Assembly (NCBI GenBank): GCA_013400975.1
Contig: WBMZ01012755.1
Span: 124,001-188,000, forward strand
DNA length: 64,000 bases
Direction of reading: 5' to 3'
Origin: Atrichornis clamosus
Lineage: Eukaryota; Chordata; Aves; Passeriformes; Menuridae
In this document: positions 39,083 to 52,200 of the stretch, piece by piece
Layout: each line of letters opens with the position of its first letter
Numbering within the stretch: position 1 is the first letter of the stretch
Notes under the pieces: generated by a model
What the model saw: the letters and a program-made list of their open reading frames with translations, nothing else
Told to the model about the DNA's origin: nothing
Database searches by the model: none
Position numbers and translations under genes: made by a program

Positions 39083-41017
39083 CTAAAACAAGAATTCAAG
39101 AGAACAGTGGGACCCATGTTGACTCCAGTTTATGCTAAATTGCGACCCTGCAGTTTTACAGGTAATCATTATAAATTTGTTCATCTGCCAAAATGGTGGT
39201 TCCAGGCAACATTTTAATTATAATATTTTATTTGTGCACACAATACTGTAGATGTTATGACTTCGAATGTTTACATAAAAAATCCCAAATAAAAACAAAA
39301 CATGCATTCCCAACACAGAAAAAAACATCAATTGATTTGTGGGCCATATGTTGATCTGATTGAGAATTGGAAATACTTATTTTATTTTTTAACTGATTTC
39401 TTTCATGGAAAGCAGATTTTCAGATAAAATATCCTTTTTTCCTGAGAATTACAACAAGCCTGCAGCAAAGTTGTTGGAGGGGGACTCAGCTTACAACAGA
39501 AGTATTTGCTTTGGAAATTCTATTAACAAGATTTATTGGGGCTATACTATTAGTGCCCCATGCACGCAAGTTTCTGGGCTCTCTCAGATGCTGCCATGCT
39601 CTCATGCTGGACACCATTCCTGTACACTATGGACAGTGTTTTCAGGATGTACAGCTTTCTCTCACAGCAACATTGAATTTTTTCACAAAATGCTATTTTT
39701 AGTAGAAAAAAGTATTTACTAAAGTATATCTCTTTAGAAACCTCATACATCTATTTACATATAGGTCTTACATTTTAAAATACAAGAAAGAGCATTCTTC
39801 ACCTTCTACACAATAGTCCAATACATAGGTACAAAAATCTACAGAAAACCCTTGAAACCATACTGTAAGAATAAACACATTGTTCCCAATTTATTAATTT
39901 TGTTCTGAAAAGAGATAATGAAAATAGTTAAACATATCTTGAAATAATTTGTAAGCTGTTTGAAAAGTTTTAGAAGATGACAAAATTTAAAATCAGGAGA
40001 TATATTTTTCTCCATTCTACTTAAGAACAGCCAATCAAAAAATTATTTCCTCTGTGCTAACACTTGAAAGGGCTTTTGCCACAGAGACAGAGCTGCTGAA
40101 TACGGGTTAAAGTAGATGAGAATGAGAGAGCATCTTTTGTCTTATTTCACTTTGAGGTATATTCTTAGCATGGAAACGCTGATTATCCACCGGTTGGGTC
40201 CCACAGAGCTGATTGGTGCCCGGGCTGTCGTGGCCATCCACAGGAAGTTCACTAAAACCCCACAGAATATTTGTCCACTTGCACCATTTCAACCCACCAG
40301 TATCTCTGACCTTTAGACAGCTTTGAGAAGCATTTAGCAAGGCTGCAAAAATTTGCTTTACAGGGGAAACCACCTTGACATTGTGCTACGTCCAAACCCA
40401 CAGACCGTGAAGGAAAGCTGTGAGTTGCCCTTAATTCTTGTTCTGCTTTTAAAAGGTTTCTGGTGAAGAAAGAGTTTTATCCAAGGGCTTAGCTTGTGTT
40501 CCACAGTCTGCTTTTTCTCCAGCAGATGCCTACTATGACTTGAAATGTGAATTTCATAGGATGAGGGTCCTAGAAATAATCTGATACCTCAGGCAGCCTC
40601 ATGGCATAGAGAAAAATGTTGTGCCTGCCTTTTTTAACTGTTCTCTTCTCTTTTAAGAAAATCTATAGAGCCCCTATCAAGCAACTGGACCTTTTTTGCC
40701 TAATTACACTGCATGGTTTTTTTGCATTGCTAATTTATGTTTCTGGGTAAAAGCTATGTATTAGAACTGCTTTATAAGGTTACACTTAACAAACAGATGC
40801 AAAGAGTTTCCTAAATAACTGTCTTTGCAGAGAATTTGGCAGCTCCTATTAGAGATATATTTTGCTACTGAAAAGCTTCTGGTTGCATTTCTGGCAAGAT
40901 TGGGAATCAAATTCATGTACTATTAAAATTAATTGAGCAACACGCTAATTATTACCAGAAACAAATTAGTGAAATCAAATTGTATTCATTTAAATCAGAT
41001 AAATAAGTACTTCCTAC

Positions 41018-41251
41018 CGCATGTAACTGCTTGCTGTTGTGAAGACAGTCTTTGAAAACACTGCCATTAGACAACTGCTTTTCACTTGCTGGTGAAATGA
41101 CTGCTTCAATTTCTACCACTGTTCCCTCTTGTACCAAGCACAATTGGCCTGGCACTACAAAGCTCTTGACAAGCAGATAGAGCAGCATACAAATTAAGCT
41201 TCCCAACAATTCCTGCACCTTAACTGTAATCGCACAACTGAATTTCTGAAC
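41018..41251 (-). other. Candidate exon (78 codons), unrecognised
   Basis: The minus strand shows an acceptor (CACTACTGTTTTCCAG), then 78 open codons, then GCG|GTAGGA. Both phases are 0, compatible with the candidate at 38975-39082. The peptide has one hydrophobic stretch (LLGSLICMLLYLLVKSF) followed by a more polar region (VQEGTVVEIEAVISPASEK). The donor is mediocre. I cannot assign a family, and the link to the neighbouring segments rests on phase alone. Confidence 0.28.
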
Positions 41252-44200
41252 CTGGAAAACAGTAGTGTCTATGGCAACATCCACACGTTTTCATTAAACT
41301 TTATTGTGAGAATACAAACGGCCAAACGAGCAAGGATAACCCGTGAAAAGTTTACACGATGCCTCTGTAGTGTCGCAGTCTCTGCATGAAAAGCTGGCTC
41401 CTGGCAGATATTTTTAGCTATTTATAGGTTGAGTTAATTATTTACAGAACTGAAAACCAATTTTTTCAGTTCTTCCTTCAGTAGTACTTGACAAGGAATC
41501 TGGCTATGCTGTCAGCAGGATTTTCAAATCCGGTTTTCAAAGGTGTCTAAGTGATTTTAGAAGCTTATGTCCCATTTTCAGAAGCAAATTATGTTTGTTA
41601 ACTCATCTTTAATTGGAGAAAAATTCCTTTTTTTTCTGCACGAACTATATGTAGGTTTTGTTTTGCCTATTTTCTGTTGGGTTTGGGTTTGTTTGGCATT
41701 TTTTTAAGAAAATGTAAATGTCCTGAAGAACTTTTATATTTTCTTCTTAGTCAAATAACAATGGCAAAAAAACCTTAAAGCACTAACTAGAATGTACTGT
41801 CTAGCAAGTAATTAATAGAACAAACTAGCACTAACTATCCACATGAACAGACAGGGACCCCCTCCATTTTAAAACGAAACATTTTAAAATGTTCAGCATT
41901 TTAATATACTGGGTCACCCCAAGGATAATGCAGGTTCCTGTGATTTGTTCCAGTCTGATGTTTGGACAAACAACTCATGAAATTTCCTGCAGGGGACTGA
42001 AATCTGTTTGCATTGCACATCTTTCTTCTGAAAATAAAAGCCCCAGGAAATCTGCAGCTTTTTGTGCAACAGAGCTAAAATAAAAGCAAAGTTACACGTT
42101 TTCACTTTTCCCTGACTTTCATTTTGAAATTTCATTTAAGAACCAATAATTGAAACTTTTTGATCATTTTTCATTGTTGGCAAATAGTACTTGACTGGAT
42201 TTTTAACCATGCTTCACATGTTGACTAGTCATTTTTTTAGACAGCACATAAAAGCTAATTCTCATTTTCTCATTACCCTTCGTTACGCTTTTTACAAACT
42301 CTTGGTGGCTTGGGGCCTTTTATTTTCCTTGTTCTTTTTAAGTTGCATAGAAGCACCCCATCTGAGCCTAGCTTATGAGAGACTGGATTTTTTTTTTTGT
42401 TATTTTGACTAAGATGGTCCTTTAAGGACAGGGGCATGACTGGCATGTGCCCTGCTCCAGTTTGCTTGGCAAGTGACCTCTGTACTGCAGGGTTTTAGCC
42501 AAAAGAAACAGAAAATCTCCTTTACTCCTGCACAACACACTGCATGTCCCCATGTTGCTGTGTTTGATGGGCAGAGGGAGAGAGGCAGTGTAGGGCACAT
42601 CATGAGGCCCAAGCATTTTTGTTGTCTGCAAAAGCTTTTGCGTTGCCGCTGAATAACAGTCATGAAGCTACAGTTTGTTGTCACTTACTCCTCCTTTCAT
42701 CCATGGAACATCTACATTTACAATTTGGGCCAAGTTTACTAGTCTAAATGATTGCAAAATTTTTCCTTAATAACAGACATGGTTGTTCATTCTGCTACTT
42801 GCACTTATTCCAAGAATTTTATTTCCAAAGGCCCCCACGCCCATAATAAAGGCAACCACCCAAATTCAGTAGGTGTAAACTGCCAGAAAAGTAGCTTATC
42901 ACAACAATTGTGTAGGGGAACTTTGTATAGTCTTAATTCTGTATTCTGAGTGATTTCCAGCTAGGTAAAGTTACAAGAAATGAAGTATTTCTGTGATTCA
43001 GCTGAATAGAGTTCTCAGTTGAATCTGCTAATGTATACAAAGTTTTCTCCCTACTACATTTTATATCCCCACTACTGACAACATTTTAATACTCTCAAAG
43101 TAAGCCTTAAAAAAATTGTGAGGTTTAATTTTTTCAGATGACTTTTCTCTTTTTTCCTCCCTCTGATTTAGACTTTTTGTATTTTAAACTTCAATCTACA
43201 TCAAAATGCCTATAAATATTCCAAAAAAGAGATTATTACTTAGCTATGTAATTATTAAATTCACAATAACTCACTCATTGTAATACTGTGAGTTATTACA
43301 AGTTTACAATATGGCTCATGTCACCTTTGAATACTTTGGAACAAGTTTAACAAGGGCAAAGACCCAAAGAAAATGTGGGCAAAACTGCTTCATAAACGAT
43401 AGGAAATGCTCAGGTAGCTTTCTTCAGAATATTAAGGACTTTTCAGATGTCTAAAGCATAATGCCCAATATTTCAGGCAGGAAAAATAACTTTTCTTCTC
43501 ATAGTGTGTGATAAGTCAAGTCAACGCTCTTTGGTGAACTTTTAAAAAAGGAGCTGTTTAAAGTGCTGTTTCTTGCTCATCTTCCAAAACTGCAAAACCC
43601 TTTTTTAATTTTAAAAAGTAATTAAGGAACTCTTTTTCTCAGATGTCCATTTCTTCTACCGACAATGCCTACTGTAGTTCACAAGCCATCGTTGGCAATT
43701 TCCACTATCACAAACCCATTGTTGTGATTTCAGAGAAAGACCAACCTGCCCTAGAAATCTACCAATAATCCCACAAACACAGAATAAATATAATCAGTAC
43801 AGAAAAACAGGAGGAGAAAATTAACTGTAGGAGGAGAAAAATAAAACAGTTTGGTTCACCACCAATACCATTAAGCAATAGGTAAAATTGGGTTAAGGCA
43901 TTTTAAACTAAACTGAATGTGCACAGTCATGGGTAAATAGAAAGCTAAAGAGTTTTTGTCTATGAATTTATGGCCAATTTAAAAAAATGTAAAATAGGGT
44001 GAGGATAATAGAAAGCTCAGAAACAGTTGATATACATATGTTTGCAAGTCCCTGCCATTTGACAAGGAGCTGCTTATTAGGAGAGCAGAAAATAAGACTA
44101 TTTTTTACTCTCAGTAGAGTTATTAAGCTGAGAGAAAGTAATGGCAGTGGACAGTGATAGAGACAGACTAAATGGAAAAGTTATAAATTCCATTTTTATG

Positions 44201-44383
44201 TCTAAATTATGTGACTGCTGAGGCTTCTATTAGGAAATATAGGCAGAGGCAAGGAGACAATTGGAAAATTGATTGAGACATCAGCTTAAAAAGTCTTGGC
44301 AATACAACAGATGACAACTCTGAAACAGGTTTTAGAATTCTAGATTTCTCCAACAAAATGTTAAAACTGAACTTTTCCAAACT
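41252..44383. other. AT-rich single-copy stretch, nothing supported
   Basis: No repeat family, gene or RNA is recognised. Short open frames on both strands show no coding-like composition. Confidence 0.55.
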
Positions 44384-44420
44384 CTGTGTGTGTGTATGTA
44401 TATATATATATATACACATA
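44384..44420. repeat. (TG)n(TA)n compound microsatellite
   Basis: TGTGTGTGTGTATG runs into about eight TA units and then ACACATA. The TA part is self-complementary. Confidence 0.9.
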
Positions 44421-44908
44421 CTTTAATTCCGTCTTTTGTGACTAAGTAGATCCACAGACTCATAATGTTTAATTTGGTTTTCAGTTATACTTTTCAAAAT
44501 TTTTGCTTAGTTTGTAAAATTTAAATTTCACTTCAAAAATTCCCATGTAAATACAGATCTGTATGTACAAATTCCATTACTGACTGCGCAGAGGGTAATG
44601 GTACAACAATGTGTGCATAAATGAAAATTTGTCCACGTACAAAAGGAGATATCTTTTAATAGACCTTTAAAAACATGATCACACTAAACACTTTCTGATG
44701 CTGGTCATAGTTATCATCACATTTTCAAACAGATTAACACCTGCCAAAATTGAAGCATTTTCTCCTTAGAATAGAAGATAATTCAAGTTAAATTCTTTTC
44801 TAGTTTAGGAAAAATTCAGGGAAAAAAAAAGACAAAAAATTACTGAAAATGCATACATCTAGATTTTTAAGACTCTAAATAAACAATATATTTACTTTTT
44901 CATCACAG

Positions 44909-44957
44909 ACACTTCTGAAGATTTGCATTTCCCTGAGTCAGAAATCATGAACAAGGA
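44909..44957 (+). other. Very short splice-bounded segment
   Basis: An acceptor (ACTTTTTCATCACAG) and a strong donor (GGA|GTAAGT) enclose 49 nt open in one frame only. It would encode an acidic peptide (TSEDLHFPESEIMNK). It is too short to distinguish from chance. It would leave two bases, compatible with the start of the candidate at 53174. Confidence 0.12.
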
Positions 44958-45536
44958 GTAAGTACTGTACCTGAATGTTTGCCAATCTCTTTGGCACTCA
45001 ATACTTAGCTGTTATTGCATTTGATTATTGATGTTTATTTTATGCTTCACTCATGCTAAAGGCTACAGTCTTTCCACATCTTCTAATCTGTCATTGTCTG
45101 CTACTTTTGGCCTTTCTGAAACCGTCATGTCCTTCTTTATCTCCTAGTTCTCAAATCACCCCTCCAGGATGATTTCTGAAGGGTGACCTTAATTCCACTA
45201 CACTTGCCTCTAACATTCAGTGTATAAACTTCATCTGTCTTTCTAGCAGACCATTTCAGGGTTTTTAAAGAAGGCTAAAGAGCCGTCAGCCTCATGCTAG
45301 TCATGCTGGTGCTGAGGGGATGCAGGGAGGAAGTCACAAACAAATTACACACACGAAACTAAGGGTCTGCCAATACTTGGGAAAAATATCTGCAGCACTC
45401 TAGAATCAGCTTATGGGAACCTCTAGTAGTAACCATGGGCAACAAAGTTGAGGCTTGATTTTGGAGTTAAAATGCATCGAATGCATGGCCAGAGTCAGTT
45501 ACCCAAGGTCATACAGGAATTCAGTAGCACATCCTA

Positions 45537-45619
45537 GAATGCAAGCTTCCCAAATCCCACTCAGATGTCCTTCACTGTNCAAGGAATGCAAGCTTCCCAC
45601 TCAGATGTCCTTCACTGTG
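45537..45619 (+). repeat. Near-duplicate flanking a single N
   Basis: The segment GAATGCAAGCTTCCC...ACTCAGATGTCCTTCACTGT occurs on both sides of an undetermined base at 45579. The left copy is 42 bp and the right copy 35 bp, differing by a 7-bp block (AAATCCC). A lone N between overlapping copies suggests unmerged contig ends in the assembly rather than a true tandem repeat. Confidence 0.85.
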
Positions 45620-46780
45620 AAACGCTGCCTTCTGTTTCTTTTCAGCTGAGACGTTTGAGCATAAATTTTTACAAAGCAGTTCCAGAGTCTTGTATTAGTA
45701 GGTAGCTGTAGGAATATGCTTTAAATAACCTGGAGCCAAGGGATTCTTTCTATGGGTAATAAATGGACTTTAAAATTATTATTGTGTCACAAATTAGCCC
45801 TAAAAATACTTGTCTTGTGTAAGCATCCAAAGTGAACCACTCATCTGAGAGAAGGATTCAATAACTTTTCACTTTCTTTATGTGTTTTTTTTTCTCTTGC
45901 ATACTTCTCCAAATTTATATCTCCTTCTTGCAAAAATATTAAGACAGAACTGAGAGGCAAAGACTGAAAGGGACTTCTGTGTTTGCTGTAGAGATATTTA
46001 CTCCAAAAGAAATCTATTTGTCTAATAAGGTGAGCCATCTTTCTTCTACTATTAGACATCCTGCCTCTTACCCATAATGAGCATCTGAACTTCTGCTCAG
46101 GTTACCTTACTTACACCACTTACATTGGTGTTGCAACATCGTATCATTAATGCAATCCCTTTGTTTTCATTTTAGGGTGGTTTTCCTTCTGGGTAGCATC
46201 ACAAAATTAGTGTCCATTTGTTGCTCTTAGCCATCCCCACCCGCTTCTCCTCTGTAGCAAACATCTAACAGCACATTGACTCATAAAACTGCCTGGGAGG
46301 GTATGTGTTGCATCAGGATGCAACAGCTCACACAGAAAGGAAATATTCAGCACTGAAATATATTCCCTTTGCTGCAGACCAATTCACTTATAAGGAACAG
46401 AGCATTCATATGCTGCCAGGAATGTGTGTTTTATTTCAAAACATGTCTTAAGTAATTGAGAGCAATTACTAAAATTGACAAAGGGAAACAACTCCCCAAA
46501 TCAGTCTTTTGTTTTATATCTTTGTGTCTAAGACTTAAAAACTTTACCTCCTTTCTCCTTTATATTTCTCCTGCTCTACTCTTTGACTCTCTTTCCACAC
46601 TGCCTCTTCTCCATGTGTTTTTCCATGTTTCCCTCAGTGCTCCCAAATGATGGCAGCCACTATGTAGGACCTTCCTTGCAATACAGTTTCATTCCTTCAA
46701 CAGATCCTCTGACTACTAACATGAAAATATATTTTTGACAATTAGAAAGCTTTGATCTGCTGTAATATGTAAGTGAACAA

Positions 46781-47800
46781 ATCACAGAATGGCTGAGATT
46801 GGAAAGTTCCTCTGAAGGTCATCCAGTCCAGCCTCCCTGCTCAAGCAGGATCAGCTAGAACAGATTGTCCTGGGTTGTCCAGTTGAGTTCTGAATTTATT
46901 CAAGGATAGAGATTCTGGGAAAACTGTGCCAGTATTTGACCACCCTCAGAGTAAGGAAGTTTTTTCTTGTATTTAAACAGAATTTCTTGGCTTTTGGTCT
47001 GTGTCCATTGTTCTTGTTCTGTCACTGCACATTACTGAGAAAAGCCTGGCTTCCTCTTTACTCCTTCCTGTCAGGTATTTATGAACACTGATAAGAACCC
47101 CCCAAGCCTTCTCTTTTCCAGAGGGAAGGAACAGTACCAGCTCTCTCAGGCTGTCTTTGCGTGAAAGGTACTCTGGTCCTTTAATCATCTTCATAGTCCT
47201 TTGCTGGACTCACTCCATCAAGTCCATCTCTTTCTTGTACTGGTTAGCCCCAAGCTCCATAATCAAGATGGGGCTTCACTGGTGCAGAATCACCATCTTC
47301 AACCTTGCTGGCAACACTGAGGATATATGTGGCCTTCTTTGCTGGCTCATGCTCAGCTTGGTTTCCAGCAGGTTCCCCAGGTCTTTCTCTGCCAAGCTGC
47401 TTTCCAGCCTCAGCATGGACTGGTGAATGGAATTGTATCTTCCCAGGTGCAGGACCTACTGCGTTTCTCCTTCTTGAGCTTCATGAATTTCCTCTCTGCC
47501 CGTTTCTCCATTCTGTTGAGGTCCCTCTGAATGACTGCACAACCAACTGCTGTATCGACAACTCCTCCCAGTTTTCCATCTCCTGAAAACTTGCTGAGGC
47601 TGCATTCTACCACACAGTGTGGGTCACTTAGGAAGATATTAAACAGTACCGGCCCCAGTATCAACCCCTGTGGTACATCACTAGTGACTGGCCTCCAGCT
47701 GGAATTTGTGCCACTGATCACAACCCTTCAGGCCTGGATATTCAGCCAGCTTTCAATATTCTTGACCACCTATCTAACACACATTCAGCTTGCCTATGAG
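46781..47800 (-). repeat. CR1 LINE, about 1 kb, with dead RT fragment
   Basis: This is the longest CR1 copy here, on the minus strand. The left end (ATCACAGAATGGCTGAGATT, then GAAGGTCATCCAGTCC) is the reverse complement of the 3' tail. Further in are the usual 3' segments (TTTGCTGGACTCACTCC, CCAGGTGCAGGAC). At 47410-47721 the minus strand still encodes part of the CR1 ORF2 reverse transcriptase. VPQGLILGPVLFNIF matches the RT region around the conserved PQG motif, and SKFSGDGKLGG sits where the catalytic F-A-D-D box belongs. One of the two catalytic aspartates is lost. The copy is 5'-truncated and inactive. The plus-strand open frames here are antisense shadows. Confidence 0.93.
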
Positions 47801-49189
47801 GATGAATAATATGTGTATATGCAAATTCTATTATGCTGTAGCTCTGTGTTCCTATTCTTTTCCCATTCTTCTAACAACATTAGAAGGGATGTTATCACAT
47901 CCTGTACTTTCTTTAATGTCCCTGACACTCCCAGAGTGGGGCTGGATGGAACAATGCACCCTGTAATTGGTGTCGGGACTGTGCAGTTCAGAGAACAGTA
48001 ATTATGCTTCAAGTATTGAATTTTGCTAGTTTGTAGTTTTCTTCCAGGGGTACAACCACCTTTCACTTTTTTCATCTGTTGCCTTCAGGGAAGAACTCAA
48101 ATTCACAAGGAGCATAAGGGAGGAGATGTAATTTCTTATTTACAGGTTTGCAAAACTCTCAAGCTTTGCACGTCACAGAGGCTACAATAAAAGCCATATA
48201 TTCAGATGTTATTTTTGGCAGCAACAAGAGGTTGTAGTTTGGGGAGGGGGTGGAGGTGGTGAGGATCTTTTAAGCTATGGCACTCCTTTGCTCAGCCTTG
48301 GATCCATCCATCAGGTTCACCTCACAGCATTTCCACAGAGAGCAGGGGACCTGCAGTTTCTGCCTACCACACCAACAGGAATTACAAGCATCTGAGAAGA
48401 AGTTTTTTCTATAGAAAAGCTCAGTTTCTACTTCGTTTTCTCTTGTGGTTATTTTTAGGCACTCCAGACACCAAGTAAATGTTACTGCAGAATCACCCTG
48501 CAGCTACCAGGTCTTGTAAAGAAACAGCTAACTCAGCTTGCACTAGTCAGCTCACCACTGCTAGTAACATACCAACAGCAGCTCACTGCTCCCTGAAATG
48601 AACCTCGGAGGATTTACCTCCATGAGCAAGAAAGGCTCTCAGCTCAAAACTAGCTCTAGCAGATTCACCATGACTGAAGTCCCTCTAGTAAATAAATTAA
48701 AGATATGGAGGCAGATTTTATGTATGGGGTCAGGTTGAATTTTTGTGGGTGTAGGAGCACTGACATAATAACCTAGTATAAATTTGGGTTCTGGCAGGTA
48801 ATGCTGGTCAGCTCTTTACAGCAAAAGAAAAGGTTTGTGTATAACACACAACATCAGGTCATTCTGTCTGAAAAAATTATATCTATGCTGCACCTGCAGA
48901 TTTTTTTCTTCTTCAGATGGAGAAAGGGAGTGCTCTGATTTAGCTAAATGAGAAGACTTCATAAATACCCATTTTCTGAGCTATCACAAAAAATACCTTT
49001 GTGTTTAAGGAAGTAAGACTTTCTTGGGGCACTGGACCTACCAACAAGAAGGGGCAAACCCAACTTAGAAAACTAAGAATCGTTTCTGAGGTCTTAACAG
49101 GTTTTTATATACTTTGTATAGCTTTTATAGAGGTCTATATGTAATTAGACAGCTCTCCATCCTAGCTTACCCTTCTTTTTGAGACTGTA
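47801..49189. other. Single-copy stretch with a G-rich patch
   Basis: No gene is recognised. Near 48239-48265 there is a G-rich run (GGGGAGGGGGTGGAGGTGG) that could form a weak quadruplex. It is otherwise ordinary sequence. Confidence 0.5.
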
Positions 49190-49236
49190 ATCCTTGAGGG
49201 TCAATCCCAACTCAGGATATTCTATGATTTCATGAC
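49190..49236 (+). repeat. CR1 3'-terminal tail fragment
   Basis: ATCCTTGAGGGTCAATCCCA, then ACTCAGGATATTCTATGATT, is a CR1 end on the plus strand. The motif AACTCAGGATATTCTATGAT is nearly shared with the fragment at 61118, suggesting the same CR1 subfamily. Confidence 0.85.
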
Positions 49237-52200
49237 TGATAAGTGGCAGGACTCACCCAGTGTGGGTCTATAATTTTGAAGGTGTTTAGTAAAATCAAAA
49301 AGTATGATCGTGTATTAATTTAGACCATGACACACATTCTGTGAATACAGAAATTAATTAAGCACTGAATGAACTACCATAGTTCCTTCAGCTGGCAGCA
49401 AAACACATGCCTGTAGACCTGACCAATATAACTTTTATGGAAAAATCCCACATGTACAAAATCACTTAGGATTTATCATATCAGAGTTATAGTCAGTAAA
49501 ATAATACAAATAAGAGGTGCACATGCTTTTCTCTCCTATCATAAGGAAAAAAAGCCATTTATTTCTTTTAACATGGAAATCGATTGGAAATAACAGCTTT
49601 AAATCCATGGGCTTAAACTGTGTTAAAGTCAACATTCTCTCATACTCAAGCAAAATATATTCCCACAATCTCTCAAAACCTTGCCATAGTCAGTCTTCTG
49701 GCACAAAAAGCAAAGGCATAACCCATTATTCCTGATATTTTTAACTAAGACCACAAATGAAAATAATGTCTGAAATGGTACTCTCTACTTACATCATAAA
49801 ATAACATCAAAGAGCACCAACAGCCTTTGTGGTTCACCCTTCCACACACTGTCGCTCTTGGAGTGCGGTACAGAAATGGGGTTAACACAGGGTTTCTGGA
49901 ACAGTGCACTCATCCTCCTTTCTGTTTTTCGTTTCGTTTTCTCACAAAGCTGACCAGAGGGAAAGAACGCACAGCTGCGATTACTCTCTTCAAGGTCTAA
50001 TAACAGCCATGCAATATATCACTTTAAAATACATTTTTTTAATGAACAAGTTGCCTTCGAGGCTGAAGACTGGTGAAATCTCCCATGCTAGATCAAACCA
50101 CCGCTTTTGGATTCAGCTACGGCCCCTGCTGTGACTGCTCCTTTGAAGTGCTTGCAGGTAGGGGCAGCTCAGCAAAGAAAGCCCTGCCGTGCTAAACCAA
50201 GGAGCTTGAACCCAGAGAGCTTATTTTCTGCTTGTTCTGGGAAAAATCCTGCTGAGCTGCAGGCATAGGTATTCAAATAGGGAGCCTATATGTACATTAG
50301 AAATATTGCAATTGATTAAACAACATTTTGCATGGGAAAGGAGCTCAAATTTAAGCCAAGGTCTTTGTGCCTAAGTGTAACATAGTTATAAAGTGAATTT
50401 CAACCTGTGTTTTAAAGCTGGTCGCTTACCTTTGCTATGGCAGTACGTTTTAACTACACCTGAGACTGAAGATGTGGTATCACCTGCCTCTAAAGCAGAT
50501 GCAGAGACGTCCCTCTGCATTGAGAGACAACTCTTTAAGTTCCAACTAAGCTACAGCAAATTTAAAGCCAGTGTTTTAAGTCAGTGTATTTCTTTCTCTG
50601 CAGAGAGGATCTTCAACCCCAGCTGTGAGTACTTCAAAGGCATAGATTCCACATCTGGTACTAGAGCTGGAATTAAGATGCCAGCCTCAACACAGGCTAG
50701 ATTTTATGATCCAAAGTTTTTCAGCATCAGTTTTATTTATGTACACATTTTAATAAATTGGAAGTCATCTATAACACTAATTTGCAATTTTAAATATAGC
50801 TACACTCTAAAATATTATTTAGATGAAGAAGACATTTTAGCATTTATGAAATATTTACGTTTTTCAGAGGCCTTCCTTTCCAAAGGATCAGAAATATACA
50901 TCCTGTAGTTTGGTAAGGTGCTGAAAGTAAGACTTGCCTTTATTAGCATGTCTAGGTAGAATTTTCCCATGATCAATCAAGGCCTCTGAAATATTTTTAC
51001 AGTAACTGAGGAATTACTCCATATCCTAGCTAAGTACAATGTTCAAGCTGCAAAAAGGTCTGTGCTACTACATGCAAAGGAGGCATTATTTCCAAGACTT
51101 TGTTCTGAAATAACTGAAACACTTCTAGCACACAGCTTGGCATGTGAAGGGAGAGCCAAAACAAGACTGAAGCTTTTGCCACTCTGTAAGTGTGGCAAGG
51201 CAGGTGAGAACAAGTTCCTCATCAGAGACACTGTATCTAGGGGAACCTTGGTTCACACTGGGAAAAAGCATAGATTTCATAATATTGCTTAAAAAAAAAT
51301 CCTACTGATGCATTTAAATAGTACTTCCTATATTAATCCACAGACCACCCCCATCTTATCCCTGATCCACAGATAATGTAGGTCTGCCATTCTCCATCTC
51401 CTGAGTTTGGAATCTAAAGAGAAGATCTAGAGGTGAGCAAGGTACACAATAGGAAAAACCCCGCTGGTCCATTGTCTACAGGGGGTATTGAGACAACAGG
51501 AGTGAAAAAGTATCTTGAGAACAGGCTTTTGGGGAGATGTTAGTTCCATTTTTAGTCATGGGGTTTATTTCATCTGAAATGAAGCCTACTTTTAAGAGTT
51601 TGCCCTTTCATTTTTAATGAAAAATCTAAGTCAATAATTTACAGCCTTGCTGACAAAAAGGTCTCTTAAAAAAATCCTAAAGATTTAGAAATAGCTTTAT
51701 TTTACTTTGTCTGCATTATTTGATGAGCAAAGCATTCGAGCGTATTTGGCTTTGTTTATATGTTTTCTCTCCTTCAAACTAAAATGAAAAGAGTCAAAAA
51801 TGTAGAGAATGGGATGAAATCAGGAGGAAAAGCTAAATTGAACTGGAGACAGCTCAAAGCTTCCTGAGAGTCCTTTCCACATATTCATTACATCTCCCAT
51901 TTCCTCACTCCCTTCTCTAGGCAAGAGGCAACACTCCATTTTATTAGCCCACAATGAGAAGCAATACAATGTTTGCTATCTGGCCAGGCTGGAATTACTG
52001 TCAATTCAGCTGCTCTGGGCAAGAGACATTAAAGAGTATCCCTTGTTCCATACTGGGGTTTACATTTTGTCTACAGCTATGAAGCTTTTTCAGTCTTTTT
52101 AACAAGGGCAGTACAATGTCTTTGGAAGGATTATATGCTTGCCCTTTTCTTACTGCAACTTAAAGCATAATAGAGAACCATGGAGTAACTATAATGCTGT

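Noticed and set aside
50393..50908. Longest open frame in the window, 171 codons, plus strand
   Set aside because: Its composition in the second half is that of translated AT-rich DNA, there is no recognisable domain, and good internal donor and acceptor motifs would break it. A frame of this length is plausible by chance in 64 kb.
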